NCBI RefSeq assembly: GCF_035762905.1
Contig: NZ_DASUCC010000109.1
Location: forward strand, 1 to 64,000
Source of the DNA: DASYTH01 sp035762905
GTDB lineage: Bacteria; Actinomycetota; Actinomycetes; Mycobacteriales; Pseudonocardiaceae
Direction of reading: 5' to 3'
DNA length: 64,000 nt
Notes under the pieces: generated by a model
Seen by the model: only the letters and a program-made list of their open reading frames with translations
Database searches by the model: none
Told to the model about the DNA's origin: nothing
Position numbers and translations under genes: made by a program
Part shown: positions 1 through 6,809 of the stretch, one piece after another
Position numbering within the stretch: the first letter of the stretch is position 1
Layout of the letters: each line of letters starts with the position of its first letter

Positions 1-87
1 GGTTCCGGCGTGTCGACGACAACTGGTGGTCGTCCCGTGGGCCGAGGAGGATGATCTGGGTCAGGCCCACGATCGAAGGGGAGTCGA
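1..87. other. Window edge, no assignable gene
   Basis: All three plus-strand frames are open or nearly open here, and none gives a recognisable domain. One frame stops at 52-54. The tail of an upstream gene probably lies here, but the piece is too short to identify. The purine-rich run at 75-83 serves as ribosome binding site for the TTG start at 88. Confidence 0.3.
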
Positions 88-430
88 TTGTCCGCTTGGG
101 ATCTCAAGCTGCTTGCCGCCAGCCTGCGCCGGGACAGCGACGATCTGTCCCTGTACGCGGGGTTCCTGCTCAACACGCTGGCGACGGCGCTGCCTGCGGA
201 GATGGTGCGGGTCGAGCGTAAGCCGGGACTGTTCGGCCGGGTCCGGGACGATGCTCCGGTGCTCGGCGTCGGTGTGCTGGTCGGTGACCGTCGATTCACG
301 TTGCGTCGCCGGGCGGTCGCCGCGCCGGTGACCGCGCGGATCCGGCACGAGTCCGGCGGGGTCGTGTTGCGCACCGAGAGGGTCGGCATGGACGTCTGGT
401 CGCGCGAGCTTGCGGTGGCGCTCGCCGGTG
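88..430 (+). pseudogene. Conserved hypothetical protein, 3' end lost in a deletion
   Basis: A TTG start at 88 follows a purine-rich ribosome binding site (75-83). The frame encodes about 114 residues of a plausible soluble protein (begins MSAWDLKLLAASL, later GMDVWSRELAVALA). I do not recognise a named domain. Around 430 the sequence turns abruptly into the interior of a YbjQ-type gene in another frame. This frame then runs on without homology to 1146, as a shadow of that gene. The normal C-terminus and stop codon therefore appear to be gone. What is seen is the break and the frame change; the reading that two neighbouring genes were joined by one deletion is inference. Confidence 0.5.
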
Positions 431-1087
431 CTCGGCACGTCGATCTACCACGTGGGCATCCAGTTCGGCCGGTGGAACAAGAACCAGGAGCTGAACCGGC
501 TGTCCCAGGCGATGTACCACGCCAGGGAGCTGGCCATGAACCGGATGGAGGCCGAGGCCGACGTGCTGGGCGCGGACGGGATCGTCGCCGTCCGGCTGCG
601 GGTCGAGCTCAAGGAGTGGGGCAGCGACATCGCCGAGTTCATCGCGATCGGCACCGCGGTCGAGTCCGAGACCGGCGGTCACTGGCGCAACAACCGCAAC
701 CGCCCGTTCACCTCCGACCTTTCCGGCCAGGATTTCTGGACCCTGCTGCAGACCGGCTACATGCCGCTCGGCATTGTGATGGGCACCTGCGTCTACCACG
801 TCGCGCACCGAACCATCGGCAACGTGCTGACCAACGTCGGCCGCAACACCGAGTTGCCCCAGTTCACCCAGGCCTTCTACGACGCCAGGGAGCTGGCCAT
901 GGAACGCATGCAGAAGGAAGCCGAGGCGCTGCACGCGGAAGGCATCGTCGGCGTCGAGCTCGCCCAGCACGAACACACCTGGGGCGGCCACACCACCGAG
1001 TTCTTCGCCATCGGCACCGCCGTGCGTCCCATCGGTCCCGACCACACCATCCCGCAGCCCCACCTGGTTCTGGGTTTGGACACCTGA
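410..1087 (+). pseudogene. Tandem YbjQ/UPF0145 heavy-metal-binding-domain protein, N-terminus missing
   Basis: Two copies of the YbjQ (UPF0145, DUF74) fold lie in one frame. The second copy, from about 705, is complete: it opens with PFTSDLSGQDFWTLLQTGY and continues through MGTCVYHV, the helix ARELAMERM and the closing FFAIGTAV. The first copy starts abruptly at VLGTSIYHVG, which matches the middle of the second copy, so about 25-30 residues of that domain and any leader are missing. No credible start codon or ribosome binding site sits at the junction. The family is widely annotated as heavy-metal-binding, but its role is not established. This is probably a non-functional 5' truncation caused by the deletion near 430. 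An assembly collapse of a repeat is the alternative. Confidence 0.7.
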
Positions 1088-1142
1088 CACCGGCTGCGGA
1101 CTTCCCGTGGTGGTGTCACCTGACCCTGCCGAGGAGTTCACC

Positions 1143-1499
1143 ATGAAGAAGTACCTGCTCGCCGTCCAGTTCGACGAAAGCGCGCCGAGGCCCGCCGAAG
1201 CGGAGGTGCAGGAGCAGCTCGCCCGGACGGCCGGGGTCACCGCCGAGATGCGCGCCGCCGGTTCGTGGGTGTTCGTCGGCGGCCTGCTGCCCTCGCACGC
1301 CACCACGGTCGTGCGCCCCGGCAACGGCACGCCCACGATGACCGACGGCCCGTTCGCCGAGACGAAGGAACAGCTCGGCGGGTTCTGGGTGATCCAGTGC
1401 GACGACCTCGACCAGGCGCTGTCCTGGGCCGAGAAGTGCGCGCTGGCCTGCGGGTGCCCGATCGAGGTGCGCCCGTTCGAAGACGCGCAGTGGAACTGA
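1143..1499 (+). CDS. YCII/DGPF-domain protein
   Basis: This 118-residue protein of the YCII-related (DGPF) family carries the hallmark DGPF (in TMTDGPFAETKEQLGGFWV) and a C-terminal EVRPF. The ATG at 1143 has GAGGAG at 1131-1136. The family has a ferredoxin-like alpha/beta fold and no established catalytic role. In actinobacteria such genes commonly precede an ECF sigma factor with a C-terminal extension (the ECF42 group), as here: the sigma gene begins within 10 bases of this stop. The pair is presumably co-transcribed, and the small protein may sense a signal or be a regulon member. A second such pair lies at 22233-23794. Confidence 0.88.
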   Translation: MKKYLLAVQFDESAPRPAEAEVQEQLARTAGVTAEMRAAGSWVFVGGLLPSHATTVVRPGNGTPTMTDGPFAETKEQLGGFWVIQCDDLDQALSWAEKCALACGCPIEVRPFEDAQWN

Positions 1500-1505
1500 G
1501 TGCGG

Positions 1506-2696
1506 ATGGACCTGGAAAGCATCTACCGGGCGGAGTACGGCCGGTGCGTGGCCACCCTGACGCGCCTGCTCGGTGACATCGGGCTCGCCGAGGAGGCCGT
1601 CCAGGACGCGTTCGCGGTGGCCATCCAGAAATGGGACGTGACGCCGCCCAATCCGGGCGCGTGGATCGTGACCACCGCCCGAAACCGGGCGATCGACCGC
1701 CTGCGCCGGGAGTCCACCAGGGCGGCCCGCCACGCGCAGGCGTTGCTGCTCCGCCAACCCGACGAGCCACCGGAGCTGGGACCGGTGCGCGACGACCAGC
1801 TCCGCATGATCTTCACCTGCTGCCACCCGGCGCTGTCGCCGCTCGCGCAGACCGCGCTCACCCTGCGCCTGCTCGGCGGGCTGGAGGTAGCCGAGATCGC
1901 GCGGGCCTACCTGGTGCCGGAGGCGACCGTCGCGCAGCGGATCGTCCGGGCGAAGAAGAAGATCCGCGACGCCGGCATCCCCTACCGGGTGCCCGCCGCC
2001 GCCGAACTTCCCGATCGGCTGACCTCGGTGCTCACCGTGCTCTACCTGGTCTTCAACGAGGGATACACGTCGACTTCCGGGGAGCTGTTGCGGACGGACC
2101 TGTGCCTGGAGGCGGTCCGCCTGACCAGGGCGCTCGCCGAGCTGATGCCCGACGAGCCGGAGGTGACCGGGCTGCTGGCACTGCTGCTGCTCACCGAAGC
2201 CCGGCGGCCCGCACGGGTGGGGCCCGCCGGCGAGCTGGTGGTGCTCGCCGAGCAGAACCGGTCGTTGTGGAACCGCGAGCTGATCGCCGAGGGGCACGAG
2301 CTGGTGCGCCGGTGTCTGCGCCGCAATCTGCCGGGGCCGTACCAGTTGCAGGCCGCGATCAATGCCGTGCACACCGACGGGCCGGCGACCGACTGGGCGC
2401 AGGTGCTGGCGCTCTACGACCAGCTGGTGCGGCACACCCCGACCCCGATCGTCGCGCTCAACCGCGCGGTCGCCGTCGCCGAGGTGCACGGACCGGCGCT
2501 GGCCCTGGCCATCGTCGACCAGCTGGACCTGCCGGGCTACCACCTGCTGCCCGCCACCCGTGCGGACCTGCTCACCCGCCTCGGCCGCACCGCCGACGCC
2601 GTCGCCGCCTACGACGAGGCCATCACCCTGGCCACCAACGACACCGAACGAACCTTCCTCCGGACGCGCCGGGCGCGCCTGACCCCGGACACCTGA
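1506..2696 (+). CDS. ECF sigma factor with C-terminal extension (ECF42-like)
   Basis: An RNA polymerase sigma factor of about 396 residues. Sigma region 2 (SIYRAEYGRCVATLTRLLGD, then AWIVTTARNRAIDRLRRE) is followed by region 4 (TLRLLGGLEVAEIARAYLVP with EATVAQRIVRAKKKI), and then by roughly 200 residues of helical, TPR-like extension (VLYLVFNEGYTST, ALNRAVAVAEVHGP). That architecture and the adjacent DGPF gene are the published marks of the ECF42 group. No anti-sigma gene is adjacent; in this group the extension is thought to take over control. A GTG at 1500 abuts the preceding stop and is an alternative start; I favour the ATG at 1506. Confidence 0.87.
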   Translation: MDLESIYRAEYGRCVATLTRLLGDIGLAEEAVQDAFAVAIQKWDVTPPNPGAWIVTTARNRAIDRLRRESTRAARHAQALLLRQPDEPPELGPVRDDQLRMIFTCCHPALSPLAQTALTLRLLGGLEVAEIARAYLVPEATVAQRIVRAKKKIRDAGIPYRVPAAAELPDRLTSVLTVLYLVFNEGYTSTSGELLRTDLCLEAVRLTRALAELMPDEPEVTGLLALLLLTEARRPARVGPAGELVVLAEQNRSLWNRELIAEGHELVRRCLRRNLPGPYQLQAAINAVHTDGPATDWAQVLALYDQLVRHTPTPIVALNRAVAVAEVHGPALALAIVDQLDLPGYHLLPATRADLLTRLGRTADAVAAYDEAITLATNDTERTFLRTRRARLTPDT

Positions 2697-2840
2697 CGAG
2701 CCCGGATTTTCGACACGACCAACCGGTCCATTTTATGGTCCGACTGGGCGATGTTCCCCGGTTCCCGCCGTGGGTACCGTTTGCGGAGCATCACTCGGGC
2801 GGGGTGAGCCAATTCTCGTTGAATTGATGAGGAGTTGAGC

Positions 2841-4373
2841 ATGCCTCGCTATTCCGGATTGTCGGCGACAACGGCCGCGGCGGTAACCGTGGCGTTGGTT
2901 GCCGCGGCCCTGACGCAGGTTTCCGGTCACGGTGTCGCCGCTTCGGCGAGCCCGGTACGGGTGCCGACGGTCGAGGAGACGATCACCGGCGTTCTCTCCG
3001 TTGCCGAGCGGTATCCCGGTGGCCTGACCGCGCTGGTGGATCTGTTCGGCACGGGGGAGTGCGCCGGGGCGCAGTCGTATGACACCGCCTCGGTGGAATG
3101 CCGGTCGGTGATCGATCTGATCGTCGCGGCCGGCACCGGCGACTCGACCTCGCCAAGCACGAACCCCACCACACCGCCGATGTCGACGACCCTGCCGACC
3201 ACCCTGCCGTCGACTACCACGCCGCCGATGTCGACCACTGTGCCGACCACTTCGACGCCGCCGATGTCGACGACCCTGCCGTCGACCACGACGCCGCCGG
3301 TGTCGACCACCCTGCCGTCGACCACGACGCCGCCGATGTCGACCACCTTGCCGTCGACTACGACGCCGCCGATGTCGACCACTGTGCCGTCGACTACCAC
3401 CACGATGCCGCCACCACAGCCGCTGCCGCCGTTGCTGGTGGCGGTGGGTGACTCGGTGACCTCCGGCCACGAGTCCCGGCCGGTGCGGCAGCAGAACGGC
3501 AACGTCATCTGGCGGACCACCTGCGACGACCCGGCGACGAGCTGGGCCGAGGATCTTCGTACCCTGCTCGGGGTTCCGGCGGCCCGCTACTTCAACTACG
3601 CCCATAGTGGGGCATCGACCACCGACGTGCTCACCACGTCGCCCTACACCAACGGGTGCGGGGTCGTCTCGCAACAGGCCCGGGCGCAGATCGCCGACGC
3701 GATCGCGGTGCTGCAGAACAACCCCAGCCGGGCCGGCGCCGCCAACGTCGCCGTCGCCACCGCCGGAATCAACGACACGAACTGGGTGACCGTGGCCGGG
3801 AACCTGGTCAGCCGCCAGCTGGGGCTCGGTGGCGCACCGGCGTGGGCCGTCGCCAACGCGCAGGCGTGCACGGACTATGTGCTCGGTAACCCGGCCGGCA
3901 ACCCGGGCGCACCGGCCGGTGCGATCCCGCCCGCCTGGGACGGCGAGGCGAAGTCCGGCCCGATCACGGCCGGCGCCGCGCGGATCGCCCTCGGCCTGAT
4001 CACCGCCGACCCGGGCGCGCAGGTCCGGCACCTGCTCTACTACCGGTGGGCCAACGATCCGTACATCCCGCCGAGCTGCGTCCAGGTGGCGCGGCAGTCC
4101 ACCGACAGGCTCAACGGCTGGATCAAAGTCGGGATCGTGACCGCCCAGCTCATGTGGGCGATGATCGGCGGCAACGCCAACCGGATCAGCGCCGTCTGCG
4201 ACCAGAACTGGCTACTGGGGCCGCAGAACATCCAGACCCAGCTGATCTCGCAAGGCATCCCCAACAACGCCAGGGTGCCGGGTTGGCCACATCCCAACAT
4301 CGCCGGCCGCGCCGACCTGGCCGTCTGCGTGAACGGCACCCTGCCCCGAGCCCAGGGCGGCGGTGTCGCCTGA
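2841..4373 (+). CDS. Secreted SGNH-hydrolase-like protein with Thr/Pro-rich linker
   Basis: A 510-residue exported protein. A hydrophobic signal segment near residues 10-35 is followed by a small Cys-containing module, a Thr/Pro/Ser-rich linker (about 105-195) and a C-terminal SGNH/GDSL-type domain. Block I is seen as VAVGDSVTSGH; the Asn block is probably TAGINDTNW, and PGWPHPN near the end is the likely His block. The expected role is extracellular ester or acyl hydrolysis, with unknown substrate. The ATG at 2841 has GAGGAG six bases upstream; a TTG at 2835 is the alternative. It converges on another SGNH hydrolase at 4456-5736. Confidence 0.8.
   Translation: MPRYSGLSATTAAAVTVALVAAALTQVSGHGVAASASPVRVPTVEETITGVLSVAERYPGGLTALVDLFGTGECAGAQSYDTASVECRSVIDLIVAAGTGDSTSPSTNPTTPPMSTTLPTTLPSTTTPPMSTTVPTTSTPPMSTTLPSTTTPPVSTTLPSTTTPPMSTTLPSTTTPPMSTTVPSTTTTMPPPQPLPPLLVAVGDSVTSGHESRPVRQQNGNVIWRTTCDDPATSWAEDLRTLLGVPAARYFNYAHSGASTTDVLTTSPYTNGCGVVSQQARAQIADAIAVLQNNPSRAGAANVAVATAGINDTNWVTVAGNLVSRQLGLGGAPAWAVANAQACTDYVLGNPAGNPGAPAGAIPPAWDGEAKSGPITAGAARIALGLITADPGAQVRHLLYYRWANDPYIPPSCVQVARQSTDRLNGWIKVGIVTAQLMWAMIGGNANRISAVCDQNWLLGPQNIQTQLISQGIPNNARVPGWPHPNIAGRADLAVCVNGTLPRAQGGGVA
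3171..3398 (+). repeat. 36-bp in-frame tandem repeat coding a Thr/Pro linker
   Basis: Five consecutive 36-bp units start at 3219, 3255, 3291, 3327 and 3363, each coding about TTPPMSTTLPST. A longer, partly duplicated copy precedes them at 3171-3218. The units differ by only a few bases, so the array is likely to change length by slippage. It codes the linker of the SGNH protein and is not a CRISPR array, since there are no unique spacers. Confidence 0.9.
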
Positions 4374-4410
4374 ACCTCATCGCTTCAGTTCAACCCGAGA
4401 GGAATGGGCG

Positions 4411-4450
4411 ACCCGGGATCCTCGTTCGGGCGTCGGACCCGGGTTTGTTG
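4411..4450. terminator. Possible terminator between convergent genes
   Basis: ACCCGGG at 4411-4417 pairs with CCCGGGT at 4438-4444 across a 20-base loop, followed by a short T-rich run (TTTGTTG). It lies between two convergent SGNH genes. The stem is only seven pairs, so the call is tentative. Confidence 0.4.
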
Positions 4451-4455
4451 ATCCG

Positions 4456-5736
4456 TTACAGGGCGTTCAGGTCGATGGCGGCGGCCATGGCACGGTAGCC
4501 GACGTCGTTGGGGTGGACACCGTCGCCGCTGTCGAAGTCGGCGCGGAGGAAGTCCGAGTCGGCCGGATCGCTGACCACGGCGGCGAAGTCGACCACGGCG
4601 TCGTACTCACCGCTGGTGCGGATCCAGTGGTTGAGCCCGTCGCGGACCGCTTCGCCCTGATCGGTGAACAGGCCGAAGGTGTTGCCCTTGAACGGGAGCA
4701 CCGTGCCGCCGACGATCCGGATGCCGCGTGCGTGCGCGGCGCGGATCAGCGCACGATGGCCCTCGATCAACTGCGCCGCCGTCAGATCGGGGTTGGGCCT
4801 GTTGCAGTTCTCGCCGAACGGGATGCCGGGGATGTCGAAGATGTCGTTGATCCCCTCGGAGACGATCACCGTGCGCACTCCGGGCCGGTCCAGCACGTCC
4901 CGCTCGAACCGGTGCAGCGCACTCTCCCCGAAGCACGGCGAGTCCCGCAGCACCCGGTTGCCACTGATTCCCTCGTTGAGCACGGTCAGGGACCGGCCAC
5001 CGGCGACCAACCGCTCGGCCAGCTCGTCCGGATAGCGGTTGTTCGCGTCCGTTGTGGACAGTGCGCCCTCGGTGATCGAATCGCCGAACGCCACCACCGC
5101 CGCCTTCGACCGCGGCACGGTCAACACGTCGACCCCGGTCAGGTAGTAGAAGGACCCGGTGGTCTCGGTGAACGCCGAACCGTCCTGCGCGAACCGCCGG
5201 TCGCCCTCGGCCCGGTAGGTGGTGGCCTGCGCGTTGCCGTGGAACGTGGTCGGTCCGGTCGCGCCGGCGAAGTAGACCGAGACGCTGAGCCGGTCCAACG
5301 CCGCCGCCGGTAACGGGACCGGGTCGCTGACCAGTTCCTGCCCGGCCGGCACCACGACCGACCGGGCCCGGTGGAAGGTGAGCGGACGCAGGGTGCCGGG
5401 CCGCACCGATGCCCCGGTACCGGCCTTGGCCACGGTGGCGCCGGTGAGCCGCAGCGGCGTCACACCGTATACATTGGACAGTCGAACGCGAACGGCCGGG
5501 CCGCCGGCGCTGATCCGGACCACCGCACGCACCGTCTGGTTGTCGAACCCGTCCAGCGACCAGGTCGGCTGGAAGAGACCCGTCGGCGCCTGCATGGCCG
5601 ACGACCAGGTGCCGACCCACGGCAGCCGGGCGGTCCCTTGCGCCACCGACCCCGCCGGCGTGGCGAGCAAGGCGGCCGATCCGACAACGGCGGCCAGCAC
5701 GAACCGGCGGCCGAACTTCCCCAGGTAAGTAGCCAT
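4456..5736 (-). CDS. Secreted SGNH/GDSL hydrolase
   Basis: A 426-residue exported esterase/lipase-type enzyme. The N-terminal signal peptide (FVLAAVVGSAALLATPAGSVAQ) leads into a beta-sandwich domain starting near WVGTWSSAMQAP, then the SGNH catalytic domain. Block I is AFGDSITEGAL, block III is SEGINDIFD, and DGVHPNDVGYRAMA supplies the Asp and His. The length and order match the actinomycete family of GDSL hydrolases with this N-terminal domain. The substrate is unknown; polysaccharide acetyl or acyl esters are plausible given the other secreted carbohydrate enzymes in the window. It stands alone and converges on the SGNH gene at 2841. Confidence 0.9.
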   Translation of the reverse strand: MATYLGKFGRRFVLAAVVGSAALLATPAGSVAQGTARLPWVGTWSSAMQAPTGLFQPTWSLDGFDNQTVRAVVRISAGGPAVRVRLSNVYGVTPLRLTGATVAKAGTGASVRPGTLRPLTFHRARSVVVPAGQELVSDPVPLPAAALDRLSVSVYFAGATGPTTFHGNAQATTYRAEGDRRFAQDGSAFTETTGSFYYLTGVDVLTVPRSKAAVVAFGDSITEGALSTTDANNRYPDELAERLVAGGRSLTVLNEGISGNRVLRDSPCFGESALHRFERDVLDRPGVRTVIVSEGINDIFDIPGIPFGENCNRPNPDLTAAQLIEGHRALIRAAHARGIRIVGGTVLPFKGNTFGLFTDQGEAVRDGLNHWIRTSGEYDAVVDFAAVVSDPADSDFLRADFDSGDGVHPNDVGYRAMAAAIDLNAL

Positions 5737-5795
5737 GCCAGCACCCTAGCGCCTCTTTCGTGGATCACCGGGTGAAGTCTTGGACCGACGAACGC

Positions 5796-5891
5796 AACCT
5801 CAGGGGTACCGTGACGGTACCCACCCACAATCAACCGGCAATCCGCACTTTCGCTGGAACGTAACGACAGCAGTAAAACTCGGAGAGGCGG
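5796..5891 (+). repeat. 96-bp duplicated segment, copy A (5' of the methyltransferase)
   Basis: This segment is strongly similar to 6713-6809, from AACCTCAGGGG to GAGAGGCGG. It spans the whole untranslated leader of the methyltransferase, including its ribosome binding site. The copies have diverged by scattered substitutions, so the duplication is not an assembly artefact. Confidence 0.85.
5804..5822. promoter_or_regulatory. Perfect 9-bp-arm palindrome upstream of the methyltransferase
   Basis: GGGTACCGT and ACGGTACCC flank one central G. This is a classic operator shape for a dimeric regulator, about 75 bases before the methyltransferase start. In copy B (6721-6739) both arms carry T-to-C changes that break the symmetry. 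Confidence 0.55.
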
Positions 5892-5895
5892 ACTA

Positions 5896-6663
5896 GTGGA
5901 TGAGCACAACGAGGTCGTGCGCCGGGAGTTCACCCGGCAGGCCGCGACCTTCACGCCGACCGGATGGGCGGCGAGCGGGGTGGACTGGATCCTCGAGGCG
6001 ATCCGACCCGCCGCCGACGAGCACGTCCTCGAAGTCGCCGCCGGCGCGGGTCACCTCGGGCGGGCCCTTGCCGGGCGGGCGGCGCACGTGACCGCGCTGG
6101 ACCTGACTCCCGCGGTGCTCCAGCAGGGCAAGCGCGCCGCCGACGACGCGGGCCAGCGCAACATCGTGTTCCAACTCGGCGACGCCGCGCGCCTGCCCTA
6201 CCTGGACGGCTCGTTCGACATCGTGGCGTCGCGGCTCTCGGTTCACCATTTCGCGGACCCGCACGGCCCGGTGGCCGAAATGGTGCGGGTCTGCCGGCCG
6301 ACGGGACGGGTTGCGCTGGTCGATCTGGTCGCGGTCGGCCCCTGCCGGACCCGGGACCGGCTGGAGCGGCTGCGCGATCCCAGCCACACCCGCACGCACA
6401 CCTTGGCCGAGCTGTGCGCCCTGCTCGACGGCGCCGGAGCCACCGTGCTGTCCAAGCAGACCATGGACAACCCGTTGCGGCTGACCGACTGGATGGACCG
6501 CACCGAGACACCCGGCCCGGTCCGCACGGAGATCGAGGCCGCGCTGCACGCGGAACTCTCCGGCGGACCCGAAACCGGCCTCCGCCCCCACCTCCGCGAC
6601 GCCGAACTCTGGTTCACCCACCTATGGGCCACCATCCTCGCCACCCCACGACCCAGAAGTTAA
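5896..6663 (+). CDS. Class I SAM-dependent methyltransferase
   Basis: A 255-residue enzyme with the class I Rossmann core. Motif I is VLEVAAGAGHLGRAL (near residues 40-55), followed by ALDLTP, the post-I region GDAARLPYLDGSFDIV and SRLSVHHFADP, the usual pattern of UbiE/Methyltransf_11 enzymes. The acceptor is not predictable. The GTG at 5896 has GGAGAGG seven bases upstream. The gene is monocistronic and bracketed by two copies of a 96-bp segment; the upstream copy carries a perfect palindrome that may be its operator. Confidence 0.85.
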   Translation: MDEHNEVVRREFTRQAATFTPTGWAASGVDWILEAIRPAADEHVLEVAAGAGHLGRALAGRAAHVTALDLTPAVLQQGKRAADDAGQRNIVFQLGDAARLPYLDGSFDIVASRLSVHHFADPHGPVAEMVRVCRPTGRVALVDLVAVGPCRTRDRLERLRDPSHTRTHTLAELCALLDGAGATVLSKQTMDNPLRLTDWMDRTETPGPVRTEIEAALHAELSGGPETGLRPHLRDAELWFTHLWATILATPRPRS

Positions 6664-6712
6664 GACCTGCCCTGCTTCCTGGTTCCGGTGCAAGTCTCCC
6701 CCCAACCAACTT

Positions 6713-6809
6713 AACCTCAGGGGCACCGTGACGGCACCCAGCCACAATCCACCCGATATCCGCACCGCCCCCTGGAACGCAACAACAGCAGTTAATTCCG
6801 GAGAGGCGG
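6713..6809 (+). repeat. 96-bp duplicated segment, copy B (3' of the methyltransferase)
   Basis: This is the second copy of the methyltransferase leader (see 5796-5891), in the same orientation. It retains the ribosome-binding-site-like GGAGAGGCGG but has no methyltransferase start behind it. Instead it runs into a 12-bp tandem repeat and the 3' end of the opposing FAD oxidase gene, whose stop codon (6792-6794) lies inside it. Confidence 0.85.

Noticed and set aside
3171..3398. CRISPR-like array
   Set aside because: The units are contiguous, in frame with a secreted protein and lack spacers.
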